From Microvirga roseola (GTDB lineage: Bacteria; Pseudomonadota; Alphaproteobacteria; Rhizobiales; Beijerinckiaceae), in contig NZ_JAJATX010000003.1 in assembly GCF_020866965.1 (NCBI RefSeq), positions 124,001 to 188,000 of the forward strand: a DNA stretch of 64,000 nt, in the 5' to 3' direction. The translations under genes and the position numbers were made by a program. Positions 1 through 8,652 of this stretch are shown one piece after another; position 1 is the stretch's first letter, and every line of letters starts with the position of its first letter. The notes below the pieces were generated by a model, which had not been told where the DNA came from, did no database searches, and saw nothing but the letters and a program-made list of their open reading frames with translations.

Positions 1-474
1 GCCGGAGAGCTGATGCGGATAGGAGTCGAGACGCTCCTCCGGGCTCGGGATGCCGACCTTGGCGAGCGCGTCACGGGCGCGGCCGCGGGCCACCTTGCGG
101 GACACCCTGTCGTGGGCGCGCACGGCGGCGATCATCTGCGTCCCGATCTTGAGGACCGGGTTCAGGGTCATCATCGGGTCCTGGAAGACCATGGCGATCT
201 GCGCGCCGCGGATCTTGCGCATGGCCTCGCTCTTGAGGCGCGTGAGATCCTGCCCGTTCAGCAGAACCTCGCCGCCCGCGATCTCTCCGGGAGGCTCGAT
301 GAGGCCCAGGATCGAGTAGCCGGTAACGCTCTTGCCGGAACCGGATTCGCCGACGAGCCCGAGGATGCGGCCGCGGCCGACCTCGAAGCTGACGCCGTCG
401 ACGGCCTTGAGGACGCCCGCCCGCGTCTTGAACTGCGTGCGGAGGTCTTTGACACGAAGAACGGCTTCACTCAT
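1..474 (-). CDS. Oligopeptide/dipeptide-type ABC transporter ATP-binding protein (partial, N-terminal part)
   Basis: First ATPase of a peptide-type ABC importer; it would hydrolyse ATP on the cytoplasmic side of the two permeases encoded upstream. About 158 residues are present. The protein begins MSEAVLRVKDLRTQF, carries the Walker A motif GESGSGKS near residues 41-48 and the Q-loop stretch MVFQDPMMTLNP, and is cut by the window edge inside the signature motif (HQLSG). The ATG overlaps the stop of the upstream permease gene as ATGA, so the two are translationally coupled. The family normally runs to about 330 residues and is often followed by a second ATPase gene, which would lie outside the window. 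The substrate cannot be read from the ATPase. Confidence 0.93.
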   Translation of the reverse strand, partial: MSEAVLRVKDLRTQFKTRAGVLKAVDGVSFEVGRGRILGLVGESGSGKSVTGYSILGLIEPPGEIAGGEVLLNGQDLTRLKSEAMRKIRGAQIAMVFQDPMMTLNPVLKIGTQMIAAVRAHDRVSRKVARGRARDALAKVGIPSPEERLDSYPHQLSG

Positions 475-1382
475 CGGCTGCGCCTCGGATTCAGAACGTT
501 GCGGACCTGATCGCCCACGAGATTGATGGCGACGACAGTCAGCATCAGGGCGATGCCGGGATAGATCGAGATCCAGTAGCGGCCCGAGAGCAGGAACTGG
601 AAGCCGTTGGAGATCAGCGATCCTAGAGAGGGCTGCGTCAGCGGCAGGCCGAGGCCCAGGAAGGAGAGGGTCGCCTCCAGCGCGATGGAATTGGCGACCT
701 GCACCGTCGCCACGACGATCAGCGGCGGCAGGGCATTCGGCAGGAGATGGCGGAACAGCACCTGTCGTGCGGGCAAGGGAGTCGAAAGCGCGGCCTCGAT
801 ATAATCCTTGCGCCGCTCCGCGCTCGCCGCGCCGTGGGTCGTGCGGGCGAAATACGCATATTGCGCAGCCACCAGCGCCGCGATGAGCTGGGGCAGGCCC
901 TGTCCCAGCATCGCCACCAGCACCAGCGCCAACAGGATGGCGGGCAGCGAGAGCTGGAGGTCGATGACGCGCATGATGAGCGCCTCGACGCGTCCGCCGT
1001 AATAGGCGGCGACTAGGCCGACGCTGGCGCCGAGCACGAGGGCCAGCGCGCCGGCCATGACGCCGACGATCAGGCTCGTGCGCAGCCCGTAGAGAATGGC
1101 GGAGAAGACGTCGCGACCGGCCGCATCGGTGCCGATCCAGTGGACATAGCCGCCGGAACCGATCTCGCCGGGCTCGAGCCGGGCGTCGAACAGGTCGAGG
1201 GTCTCCTGGTTGTAGGGATCCTGCGGCGCGACGAGCGGCGCGAACACCGCCATGAGAACGATGACGACGATGACGGCGAGGGCCGCGACGGCGACCGGGC
1301 TCTGCCTGAAGTCGGCCCAGAAATTCGCAAGCCGGTGCAGGCGGGTCTCGGCGGGAGCCGCAGTGACGGATGCTGTGCTCAT
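471..1382 (-). CDS. Peptide-type ABC transporter permease (DppC/OppC family)
   Basis: Inner-membrane permease of 303 residues, one half of the transmembrane pore. A cytoplasmic N-terminus is followed by a first membrane segment (about residues 31-51), the OppC-type periplasmic loop with the HWIGTDAAGRDVFS motif, and then a BPD_transp_1 core whose EAA-like loop reads EAALSTPLPARQVLFRHLLPN. The length is normal for the family. It overlaps the upstream permease and the downstream ATPase by 4 bases each (ATGA), so it sits mid-operon. Substrate specificity normally lies in the binding protein, not here. Confidence 0.93.
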   Translation of the reverse strand: MSTASVTAAPAETRLHRLANFWADFRQSPVAVAALAVIVVIVLMAVFAPLVAPQDPYNQETLDLFDARLEPGEIGSGGYVHWIGTDAAGRDVFSAILYGLRTSLIVGVMAGALALVLGASVGLVAAYYGGRVEALIMRVIDLQLSLPAILLALVLVAMLGQGLPQLIAALVAAQYAYFARTTHGAASAERRKDYIEAALSTPLPARQVLFRHLLPNALPPLIVVATVQVANSIALEATLSFLGLGLPLTQPSLGSLISNGFQFLLSGRYWISIYPGIALMLTVVAINLVGDQVRNVLNPRRSR

Positions 1383-2353
1383 GATGCGGCCTTCACGCGG
1401 ATGCGGGGATCGAGCTGCCCGTAGATCAGGTCGACGACCAGATTGATGATGACGAACAGGAACACCACCAGGATGAGGTAGGCGACCATCACGGGCCGGT
1501 CGAGCACGGTGATGGAATCGATGATGAGCTTGCCCATGCCGGGCCAGTTGAACACGGTCTCGGTGACGACCGCGAAGGCGAGCGTCGATCCGAGCTCAAG
1601 GCCGAAGACGGTGACGATCGGGATCGAGATGTTCTTCAGAACATGCAGGCCGACGACCTTGCCCTCGGACAGTCCTTGGGCGCGCGCGAAACGCACGAAG
1701 TCCGAACTCATGACCTCGATCGTTCCGGCGCGGGTGAGGCGAATCAGGAGGCCGAGCTTGAACAGGGCGAGGTTGAAGGCAGGAAGAATGATGTAGCTCC
1801 AGCCTTCGAGCGAGGTGATGGAGAGCTGCATGCCCAGCACTTCCGTGGTCGGTCCTCGCCCGCCCGAGGGCAGCCAGCCGAGTTCGACGGCAAACGCCAT
1901 GATGAGCAGCAGGCCGACCCAGAAGGTCGGCACGGAGAAGCCGAGCACCGAAAAGCCCATAATGGCCTTTGCGGAAAGGGAATCCGGCTTGTAGCCGGCC
2001 CAGAGCCCGAGCGGAATTCCCAGGCAGGTGGCGATCATCATCGCCGTCAATGCGAGCTCCAGCGTCGCGGGCAGTCGCGAGAGGATCAGCTCGAGCACAG
2101 GCAGCCGGTAGATGAAGGACTCGCCCAGATCACCGTGCAGCATGTTGTTCATGAAGATGAAATACTGCTCGTAGAGCGGACGGTCGAAACCGTAGCGCTG
2201 GATCAGCGATTCACGCAGGGCCTGATCCGAAGCAGGGTCGATCATGACGTCGATCGGGTTTCCGATGGCGTAGACGCCCAGAAACACGATCACCGACATC
2301 GCGATGACGACCATGAGCGCCTGAAGGATGCGCTGGATAAGAAAACCGATCAT
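1379..2353 (-). CDS. Peptide-type ABC transporter permease (DppB/OppB family)
   Basis: Partner permease of 324 residues. It has an N-terminal membrane helix (MIGFLIQRILQALMVVIAMS), the DppB periplasmic loop, and a core with five or more helices, including the EAA-type stretch ending in VVGLHVLKNISIPIV and the typical TVFNWPGMGKLIIDSI segment. It lies 166 bp after the binding-protein gene and overlaps the next permease by 4 bases. An 11-bp hairpin stands between the binding-protein gene and this gene, a common arrangement that lets the binding protein be made in excess. Confidence 0.93.
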   Translation of the reverse strand: MIGFLIQRILQALMVVIAMSVIVFLGVYAIGNPIDVMIDPASDQALRESLIQRYGFDRPLYEQYFIFMNNMLHGDLGESFIYRLPVLELILSRLPATLELALTAMMIATCLGIPLGLWAGYKPDSLSAKAIMGFSVLGFSVPTFWVGLLLIMAFAVELGWLPSGGRGPTTEVLGMQLSITSLEGWSYIILPAFNLALFKLGLLIRLTRAGTIEVMSSDFVRFARAQGLSEGKVVGLHVLKNISIPIVTVFGLELGSTLAFAVVTETVFNWPGMGKLIIDSITVLDRPVMVAYLILVVFLFVIINLVVDLIYGQLDPRIRVKAAS

Positions 2354-2482
2354 GCTGTCTCATGCATGGTTTTGAAACGCCTTCAGGCGACCTGGATGAA
2401 GGACCGCCTGAGGGAACAGATCTGAAAAACTGGAAGCCCGGAGCGACCCCGAGCCGGAGGAGGCCGGAGCGCGTAGGAGAAG

Positions 2483-2510
2483 CGACCGGCCGGACGATTC
2501 CGGCCGGTCG
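2483..2510 (-). terminator. Intercistronic hairpin after the binding-protein gene
   Basis: A perfect 11-bp stem, CGACCGGCCGG at 2483-2493 pairing with CCGGCCGGTCG at 2500-2510, with a 6-nt loop, 9 bases past the stop of the binding-protein gene. No T-run follows in the minus direction, so it is more likely an mRNA-stabilising or partial-termination structure between the binding protein and its permeases than a full terminator. Confidence 0.6.
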
Positions 2511-2519
2511 AAGTCAAGA

Positions 2520-4100
2520 TTACTTCTTCGGCTTGATCTCGTAGGCCAGGGTCTCCTGGTCCACGCGGGCCGGGACGGTGAGCAAGTCCTTCTTCGCCGC
2601 CCAAACCGTCTGGATCTGGACCGTCGGAATGAGGGCGCGGTCGTTCATGGACACTTCCGTGGCCTTCTCGAAGAGGGCCCGGCGCTTGGCGTCGTCCATG
2701 GTGCGGGCGCCTTCCTGAAGCAGCTTGTCGACTTCAGGATTGGAGTAGCCCTGCTTGTTGAACGCGCCTAGGCCGATTTCCGGATCCGCCGTATGCACCA
2801 GCGAGCCGTAGGTATAGCTCGCCTCGCCCGTCAGCGTGCCCCAGCCGCTCATCCACATGGAGAACTCGCCCTTCTGCTGGGCCGGGAAGAAGACCGTCCC
2901 GTTCAGCGCATTAGCGTTCACCTTGAGACCCGCGCGGGCCCACATCTGACCGAGCGCCTCGCACACCGCCGAATCGCCCGGCAGGCGGTTGTTGGTGCAG
3001 TGGAAGTCGATCTCGAAGCCTTTCGGGTAGCCGGCATCGGCCAGAAGCTTCTTCGCCTTGGCGATGTCGTAGGGACGCTCCGGCAGGTTCTTGTTGCCGC
3101 CGAAGAAGCTCGCCGGCATCAGCTGGTTGGCGGGACGGCCCAAGCCTTCGAGCACGACGCGCACCAGCGTCTTGCGGTCGATGGCGAGGTCGAGCGCCTC
3201 ACGCACGCGGGGATCGCGCAGCGGGTTTGCGTCGATTTCCTTGCCGTCGACCTTCACCTTTTTGGGCAGGGTTTCCTTCACGTTCGGCGTGATGTTCAGG
3301 AAGTAGACCGAGTCGGCGACGAAAGTGTCGACCGACTTGTCCCTCTGCATCGCGGCGTAGTCGGTGGCGGGAACGTAGTTGACGAGGTCGACCTGTCCGG
3401 ATTTCAGGGCCGCCATACGCGCCGGATCGTTCGGGATCTCCTTGCGGATCACCTTCTCCCACGGCTGCTTGCCGCCCCAGTAGTTGTCGTTGCGCTCGAG
3501 AACGAGATCGCCCTTCGGTTCCCAGGACACGAACTTGTAGGGACCGGTGCCGATGGCGGCCTTGCCGGAATTGAACTGCTCGTTGCGCGCATCCATGCCG
3601 ATGTCCTTCGACACGACGAAGAGGCGGATGAAGTCGTTCGGCAGGGTCGGCGCAGGCTTCTTCGTCTTCACGTGCAGGGTGTACTTGTCGGCGACGCTCG
3701 TCGACTCGACCTGCTTCGTGTAGATCGTCATGCTCATCGGGCCGGTGACGACCGGGATGCGGTCGATGGAGAACTTCACGTCCTCGGCCGTCAGCTCGGA
3801 CCCGTCATGGAATTTCACGCCCTCGCGGATCTTGAACTCCCAGGTGGTATCGTCGATCGGCTTCCATGAGGTGGCAAGACCCGGCTTCAGCTGGAGGTTC
3901 TCGTCGGACATGACGAGCGTATCGAAGATATGGCGCAGAGCCTCGGCCTGGCTGCCCAGCGTCGACCAGTGCGGATCGATGGAATCAGGACCGGCGCGCA
4001 GACCCATGGTCAGCGTCTGCGCGGAAACGGCGCCGCCAAGCGTGGTGCCGAGAAGGAGCGCCGCCACGAGGGCACCGCCAAGCTTGAAATTTTGTTTCAC
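2520..4100 (-). CDS. Periplasmic substrate-binding protein of a peptide-type ABC importer (SBP_bac_5)
   Basis: Exported solute-binding protein of 526 residues that delivers substrate to the DppBC-type permeases downstream. I chose the GTG start at 4100 because a GAGGGGAAG ribosome binding site lies just before it and the protein then opens with a clean signal peptide (VKQNFKLGGALVAALLLG, predicted cleavage after VSA). A longer frame to 4211 would add 37 residues unlike a leader and would run into the divergent regulator gene. The mature part starts with the family's TLTMGLRAGPDSIDPHW region. The family covers peptides, opines, nickel and glutathione, so the ligand is open; neighbours point to a peptide- or amide-like compound. 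Confidence 0.92.
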   Translation of the reverse strand: MKQNFKLGGALVAALLLGTTLGGAVSAQTLTMGLRAGPDSIDPHWSTLGSQAEALRHIFDTLVMSDENLQLKPGLATSWKPIDDTTWEFKIREGVKFHDGSELTAEDVKFSIDRIPVVTGPMSMTIYTKQVESTSVADKYTLHVKTKKPAPTLPNDFIRLFVVSKDIGMDARNEQFNSGKAAIGTGPYKFVSWEPKGDLVLERNDNYWGGKQPWEKVIRKEIPNDPARMAALKSGQVDLVNYVPATDYAAMQRDKSVDTFVADSVYFLNITPNVKETLPKKVKVDGKEIDANPLRDPRVREALDLAIDRKTLVRVVLEGLGRPANQLMPASFFGGNKNLPERPYDIAKAKKLLADAGYPKGFEIDFHCTNNRLPGDSAVCEALGQMWARAGLKVNANALNGTVFFPAQQKGEFSMWMSGWGTLTGEASYTYGSLVHTADPEIGLGAFNKQGYSNPEVDKLLQEGARTMDDAKRRALFEKATEVSMNDRALIPTVQIQTVWAAKKDLLTVPARVDQETLAYEIKPKK

Positions 4101-4143
4101 GTCACTTCCCCTCTTGCTAAGGACCTGTCTTTTCGTACAAGGT

Positions 4144-4161
4144 GTTCTTATCGAATAGAAC
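4144..4161. promoter_or_regulatory. Candidate operator in the divergent transporter/GntR intergenic region
   Basis: GTTCTTATCGAATAGAAC is an imperfect 18-bp palindrome with 14 of 18 positions symmetric. It sits in the 96-bp gap between the binding-protein start (4100) and the GntR-type regulator start (4197). This is where an autoregulated divergent operator is expected. The assignment to the GntR protein is inference from position. Confidence 0.4.
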
Positions 4162-4196
4162 GGTAAGTCAGCCGATTCCCAAAAGTCAACAAGCTC

Positions 4197-5282
4197 GTGC
4201 CTAAATCGCAACCATCATCTGACGCTTCGCTGAGCATCTGTTATGTTGAAGCAGAACAGAGCGCGGAGGAGCGGATCCTGGCCAGCCTCGCCGGCGCGCT
4301 CGACCGCACACTGCCGGTTCCGCTGGGCATTCAGCTGCGCGGGTTGATCGAGTTCGGCATCGGGCTCGGAGAGCTGCCGCCCGGACAGCGTCTCCCCTCC
4401 GTTCGCGAATTGGCGGAGCGGGCCGGCGTCGCGCACATGACCGTCGCGACGGTTTACCGGGAACTGCGCGAGGCGGGCCTCATCGAGGCGAAGCCCGGCG
4501 CCGGGACCTATGTGGGCGACGGGCACAACAGCGACGGCCTGCGCTCGGCGGCGATCCGCAAGATCCAGCGCCGCATCGAATTGCTCTTCAACGAGGCCGA
4601 GGAGCTGGGGCTGGCGCCCTCCGTCGTCTCGTCCCTCGTCAATGCGCGCGCCGCGCGCGGTCGCACATCGACCCGTCCTCTTCGCCTGGTGCTGGTCGGC
4701 CACTTCGTCGAGATCACGCAGCAATACGCCAACCGAATCCAGGAATTCATCGGCCCGAGCGACGGCATCCTGGTGACGACCATCGACGCCCTGCATGCCG
4801 GCGAGACCTTTCCGCAGCCCTGCGACGTCTGCATCACCCTCGCCCACCGGCGAAGCGAGGTCGAGCATCTCGTGCCCAGCGGCATCCCGGTGGTGGGCCT
4901 GAACTTCATTCCCGCCGAGGAGACACGCGCGCGCTTTGCGATGATCGACCCGATGGCCCGCATCGGCATCGTGTCCATCTTCCCCGAGTTCACGGCCCTG
5001 ATGAAGCCGGGCGTACTCCGTTTCGCGCCTCATGTCTCTGATGTGGAAGTGCGCCTCATCACCGCTCCCGATCTCGCCGCGTTCCTGGAAGGTGTTGATG
5101 TGGCGATCTATGCCAGCGGCGCAGAGGCGACCGTGAAGCGGCTCCTGCCGCCGGGCCGCGAGGCCATCGAGTTCCGCTACATGCCGGATCCCCATTGGAT
5201 CCGCGCCACGCTTTTGCCTGTTCTCGAGCGTCTGCGCTCGTCAAGTGAGACCCAAGAGGAAGACCTTCATGAAAATCAGTGA
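4197..5282 (+). CDS. GntR-family transcriptional regulator with a large C-terminal domain
   Basis: DNA-binding regulator of 361 residues. Residues about 35-110 form the GntR winged helix (LPPGQRLPSVRELAERAGVA, then TVYRELREAGLIEAKPGAGT). The remaining roughly 190 residues are an alpha/beta domain with short hydrophobic strands (RLVLVGHFVE, IPVVGLNF, ARIGIVSIF) that could resemble a periplasmic-binding-like effector domain; I do not recognise it with certainty and see no aminotransferase (MocR) domain. The GTG start at 4197 has a weak ribosome site, so the first 15-25 residues are uncertain. It is divergent from the transporter and overlaps the creatininase-like gene by 14 bases, so it probably controls both arms. 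Confidence 0.85.
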   Translation: MPKSQPSSDASLSICYVEAEQSAEERILASLAGALDRTLPVPLGIQLRGLIEFGIGLGELPPGQRLPSVRELAERAGVAHMTVATVYRELREAGLIEAKPGAGTYVGDGHNSDGLRSAAIRKIQRRIELLFNEAEELGLAPSVVSSLVNARAARGRTSTRPLRLVLVGHFVEITQQYANRIQEFIGPSDGILVTTIDALHAGETFPQPCDVCITLAHRRSEVEHLVPSGIPVVGLNFIPAEETRARFAMIDPMARIGIVSIFPEFTALMKPGVLRFAPHVSDVEVRLITAPDLAAFLEGVDVAIYASGAEATVKRLLPPGREAIEFRYMPDPHWIRATLLPVLERLRSSSETQEEDLHENQ

Positions 5283-5964
5283 GATGAACTGGCTTCAGGT
5301 CGAAGAGTACCTGAAGGCGGATGATCGCGCCGTCGTGCCGCTCGGCTGCACGGAGCAGCACGCTTACCTCAGTCTCTCCGTCGACAGCATTCTCGCCGAG
5401 CGCGTCGCGCTGGAAGCGGCCGAGCCCCTGAACGTGCCGGTCTTCCCCGTTCAGGCCTATGGCATCACGCCCTATTTCATGGCCTATCCGGGTACTGTCT
5501 CCCTGAAGGCCGAAACTTACCTTCGCATCGTCACCGACATTCTCGATTCCCTGAAGCGCACGGGCTTCCGCCGCATCCTCTTCGTCAATGGCCATGGCGG
5601 CAACACGCCGGGCCACACGGCCGCCATCGAGTGGATGGGCGCGAATCCGGATTGCCGCGTGAAATTCCACAACTGGTGGAATGCGCCCAAGACCTTCGAG
5701 AAGGTGAAGGAGATCGATCCGGTCGCTTCCCATGCCTCCTGGATGGAGAACTTCCCCTGGACGCGCCTGCCCGGCGTCGCGCAGCCCGAGCACCAGAAGC
5801 CGATGGCCGATCTCGACCGCATGCGCACCTTCGGCCCCGAAGGCGTGCGCGAGATCCTCGGCGACGGCAATTTCGGCGGCCGCTACCAGCGCTCGGACGA
5901 GGACATGAACGCCATATGGTCCGTCGCCATCGCCGAAACCCGCGCCCTGATCGAGACCTGGTAA
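5269..5964 (+). CDS. Creatininase-family amidohydrolase
   Basis: Predicted cytoplasmic metal-dependent amide hydrolase, 232 residues. The start at 5269 follows an AAGAGGAAG ribosome site and gives MKISEMNWLQVEEYL, a typical creatininase N-terminus. Metal-ligand positions are visible as E29, H31 (GCTEQHAYLS) and D39, and the family's NGHGGN motif follows. The second acidic block, usually HAGExET in creatininases, reads SHASWMENF, so the substrate is probably not creatinine. Its ATG lies inside the end of the regulator gene, and its stop touches the next start. The family also includes amidases in cofactor and riboflavin pathways, so the reaction is open. Confidence 0.88.
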   Translation: MKISEMNWLQVEEYLKADDRAVVPLGCTEQHAYLSLSVDSILAERVALEAAEPLNVPVFPVQAYGITPYFMAYPGTVSLKAETYLRIVTDILDSLKRTGFRRILFVNGHGGNTPGHTAAIEWMGANPDCRVKFHNWWNAPKTFEKVKEIDPVASHASWMENFPWTRLPGVAQPEHQKPMADLDRMRTFGPEGVREILGDGNFGGRYQRSDEDMNAIWSVAIAETRALIETW

Positions 5965-6981
5965 ATGAGCGAGAACACAATCCTGATCTGGGGCGCCGGC
6001 GCCATTGGCGGCACCCTCGGCGCCTATCTCGCCCGCGCGGGCGAGGATGTGCTCCTCGTCGACATCGTCGAGCCGCATGTGGAGGCCATGAACGGGGACG
6101 GCCTGTCCATCGAAGGTCCTGTCGAGACCTTCCGCCAGCCTGTGCGCGCAGCCTTGCCCTCCGACGTGAAGGGACAGTTCAAGCGCATCATTCTCGCCGT
6201 GAAGGCGCACCACACGCGTGACGCCGTGCGCGCCCTGAGGCCTCACCTCGCCGATGACGGGACTGTGCTGTCGGCACAGAACGGCCTCAACGAGATCGTC
6301 ATCGCCGAGGAGATCGGAGCGGAGCGGACGATCGGCTGCTTCGTCAATTTCGGCGCGGACTGGCTGGAGCCGGGACGCATCCTCTTCGGCAACCGGGCCG
6401 CGGTCGCCGTCGGCGGCCTCGACGGCAAGACCAGCGATGCGGTGCGCGACTATCACCGCCTGCTCTCGATCTTCGAGCCGCAGGCCGTGCTCACCGACAA
6501 CATCTGGGGCTATCTCTGGGGCAAGCTCGGCTACGGCTCCCTGCTCTTCGCCACCGCCCTGACGAACGCCTCCATGTCCGAGAACCTCGCCTCCGAGCGC
6601 CACTTCCCGGTCTATCACCGCCTCGGGCAGGAGGTGATGGCGGTCGCCAAGGCCCGGGGCGTCAAGCCTCTCGGCTTCAACGGCTTCGATCCGGACGCCT
6701 TCATGCCGGGAGCGGATGAAGCGGCCGCCCGTCGCTCCGTCGCCGACATGGCGGAGTTCAACCGGCACACGGCCAAGACCCATTCGGGCATCTGGCGCGA
6801 CCTTGCCGTGCGCAAGCGTAAGACCGAAGTGGATGCCCAGATCGCCATCATCGCCACCCTCGGCGACGAGGCAGGCATTCCGACACCCACCATCAAGAAG
6901 CTGGTCAGCCTGATCCACGACATCGAGGACGGGCGGCGCGAACAATCCTGGTCCACTCTCGACGAACTGCTTGCATCATGA
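5965..6981 (+). CDS. Ketopantoate reductase-like protein (ApbA/PanE family)
   Basis: NAD(P)H-dependent 2-keto acid reductase-like protein of 338 residues. It starts directly after the TAA of the upstream gene. The N-terminal Rossmann fold shows GAGAIGGTLGAYLARAG, the conserved lysine occurs in ILAVKAHHT, and a helical ApbA C-terminal domain with WGKLGYGSLL follows. Because it lies inside a catabolic operon and not with panB/panC, true ketopantoate reductase activity is doubtful; reduction or oxidation of a related hydroxy/keto acid from the transported substrate is more likely. It overlaps the next gene by 4 bases (ATGA). Confidence 0.87.
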   Translation: MSENTILIWGAGAIGGTLGAYLARAGEDVLLVDIVEPHVEAMNGDGLSIEGPVETFRQPVRAALPSDVKGQFKRIILAVKAHHTRDAVRALRPHLADDGTVLSAQNGLNEIVIAEEIGAERTIGCFVNFGADWLEPGRILFGNRAAVAVGGLDGKTSDAVRDYHRLLSIFEPQAVLTDNIWGYLWGKLGYGSLLFATALTNASMSENLASERHFPVYHRLGQEVMAVAKARGVKPLGFNGFDPDAFMPGADEAAARRSVADMAEFNRHTAKTHSGIWRDLAVRKRKTEVDAQIAIIATLGDEAGIPTPTIKKLVSLIHDIEDGRREQSWSTLDELLAS

Positions 6982-7733
6982 AGCTCGATTTCACCAAGAA
7001 GCGCGCCGTCGTCACGGGAGCGGCGCAGGGCATCGGACGTCAGATCGTGCAATCGCTGGCAGCCGAGGGAGCCGATGTCTGGGCGCTCGACCTGGACGAA
7101 GCGGGACTCCGCATCGCCGCAGAGAGCGGCGCCCGCGCCACGCGCACCCTCGACCTGGCGGACCGCGCAGCCGTCGCCCGCGTCATGGAGGAGATGGCAG
7201 GCTCTCTCGGGGGCATCGACATCCTGGTCAATTGCGCCGGCGGCGTGCGCGGTCAGGTGGCGAAGCCCGTCGAGGAGGTGAGCGAGCAGGACTGGCTCGT
7301 TCTCTTCGAGGCCAATGTGCACGGCGCGTTCTATTGTTCGCAATCCGTTGCACCGCACATGAAGCGCCAGAAGTTCGGGCGCATCGTCAACATTTCCTCA
7401 GGCGCGGGCCTGCGCCCGAGCCTGACCGGCATCCAGGCCTATACGGCCTCGAAGCACGCGCTGGTGGGCCTGACGAAGCAGTTGAGCTTCGAGCTTGGGC
7501 CCCACGGCGTGACGGTCAACAGCGTCGCCCCCGGTTTCGTCCTGTCGAACCCTGCGACCCAGCGCCAGTGGGAGAGCTACGGACCCGAGGGTCAGGCGCG
7601 TCTGGTGGAGAGCATCCACACGCGCCGTCTCGGCCACCCTGAGGATATCGCCAACACCGTCCTGTTCCTCGCCTCCGATGCGGCTTCCTGGGTTTCCGGG
7701 CAGATCATCTCGGTCGACGGCGGACGCTCCTGA
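6978..7733 (+). CDS. Short-chain dehydrogenase/reductase (SDR)
   Basis: NAD(P)-dependent oxidoreductase of 251 residues, classical SDR. The cofactor motif TGAAQGIG, the NCAGG motif, the serine in NISSGAG and the catalytic YTASK are all present, and it ends with the usual SVDGGRS. The length is standard. It overlaps the ketopantoate-reductase-like gene by ATGA and lies 22 bp before the deacetylase-like gene, so it is operonic. The substrate is probably a hydroxyl- or keto-bearing intermediate of the pathway encoded by the cluster; it cannot be named from sequence. Confidence 0.93.
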   Translation: MKLDFTKKRAVVTGAAQGIGRQIVQSLAAEGADVWALDLDEAGLRIAAESGARATRTLDLADRAAVARVMEEMAGSLGGIDILVNCAGGVRGQVAKPVEEVSEQDWLVLFEANVHGAFYCSQSVAPHMKRQKFGRIVNISSGAGLRPSLTGIQAYTASKHALVGLTKQLSFELGPHGVTVNSVAPGFVLSNPATQRQWESYGPEGQARLVESIHTRRLGHPEDIANTVLFLASDAASWVSGQIISVDGGRS

Positions 7734-7755
7734 ATCAGAACGGAAGGAAACGCCC

Positions 7756-8652
7756 ATGGACGATCTCGGCATGCAGCCGTGGAGCTGGAGCGAGGAGACC
7801 TGGCGCAGCAAGGTGGATCATGTCCGCGCCGGACGCTCCATGAAGCCGGCCAAGTGGAAGAACGGCGCACGCTGCGCCGTGGCCCTGTCCTTCGACTCGG
7901 ACCACGAGACCAACGAACTGCGCGACGGCGGCAAGTCCATCGGCCGCATGTCCCAGGGCCAGTACGGCAACCGGCAGGGCGTGCCGCGCATCCTGAATGC
8001 CCTCGCCAAATACGACGCGAAAGCCACCTTCTTCGTGCCCGCGGTCGCGGCCCTCCTCTACGAGGACGAGCAGCGTCGCGTGGTGGCGGAAGGCCACGAG
8101 ATCGGCATCCATGGCTGGATTCACGAACTCAACAGCCAGCTTCCCTATGAGATCGAGCGCGACCTGATGTTCCGCGCGGCCGATACCCTCGAGCGCATCA
8201 CAGGCACGCGTCCCGTCGGCCTGCGCACGCCGTCCTGGGATTTCAGCCCGACGACGCTGCGCATCGAGCGCGAACTCGGCCTGCTCTACGATTCCTCGCT
8301 CATGGCCGACGACGATCCTTACGAACTTCTGGAGCAAGGCGAGCCCACCGGGATCGTGGAGTTGCCGGTGGAATGGATCCGCGACGATGCGGTCTATTTC
8401 AACATGCATCGCTTCAACGGTCTGCGCCCGCATACGCCGCCCACCGCCGTCTATGACATCTTCTTCCGCGAATTCGAGCGGGCCTACGAGGAGGGTGGGC
8501 TGTTCCTGCTGACCATGCACCCGCATGTGACCGGCTACCGCTCCCGCATCTGGATCCTCGAGAAGCTCCTGGAGGAGATCAGCCGGCGTTCGGATGTATG
8601 GATCGCGACCCATGCGGAGATCGCGGCTTTCGTGAAGGCGGAATGCCCCTGA
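7756..8652 (+). CDS. Polysaccharide deacetylase (NodB)-family protein
   Basis: Metal-dependent amidase/deacetylase-fold protein of 298 residues. The start at 7756 (MDDLGMQPWSW) follows a GGAAGGA ribosome site. NodB-type motifs are seen: SFDSDHE (base and metal aspartate), HGWIHE (metal histidines) and RTPSWDFSP. There is no signal peptide, so it is probably cytoplasmic and closer to the small-molecule branch (PuuE/allantoinase-like or peptidoglycan-deacetylase-like) than to exported polysaccharide enzymes. In this operon of amide-cleaving enzymes a C-N bond in the imported compound is a plausible target. Confidence 0.88.
   Translation: MDDLGMQPWSWSEETWRSKVDHVRAGRSMKPAKWKNGARCAVALSFDSDHETNELRDGGKSIGRMSQGQYGNRQGVPRILNALAKYDAKATFFVPAVAALLYEDEQRRVVAEGHEIGIHGWIHELNSQLPYEIERDLMFRAADTLERITGTRPVGLRTPSWDFSPTTLRIERELGLLYDSSLMADDDPYELLEQGEPTGIVELPVEWIRDDAVYFNMHRFNGLRPHTPPTAVYDIFFREFERAYEEGGLFLLTMHPHVTGYRSRIWILEKLLEEISRRSDVWIATHAEIAAFVKAECP

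Noticed and set aside
4101-4211. Longer N-terminus for the peptide-binding protein
   Set aside because: The extra 37 residues are unlike a leader, have no ribosome site and would overlap the divergent regulator; the GTG at 4100 gives a proper signal peptide.
5059-6945. 628-codon minus-strand frame opposite the creatininase and ketopantoate-reductase-like genes
   Set aside because: Mirror frame; both plus-strand genes have clear family motifs and coupled starts.
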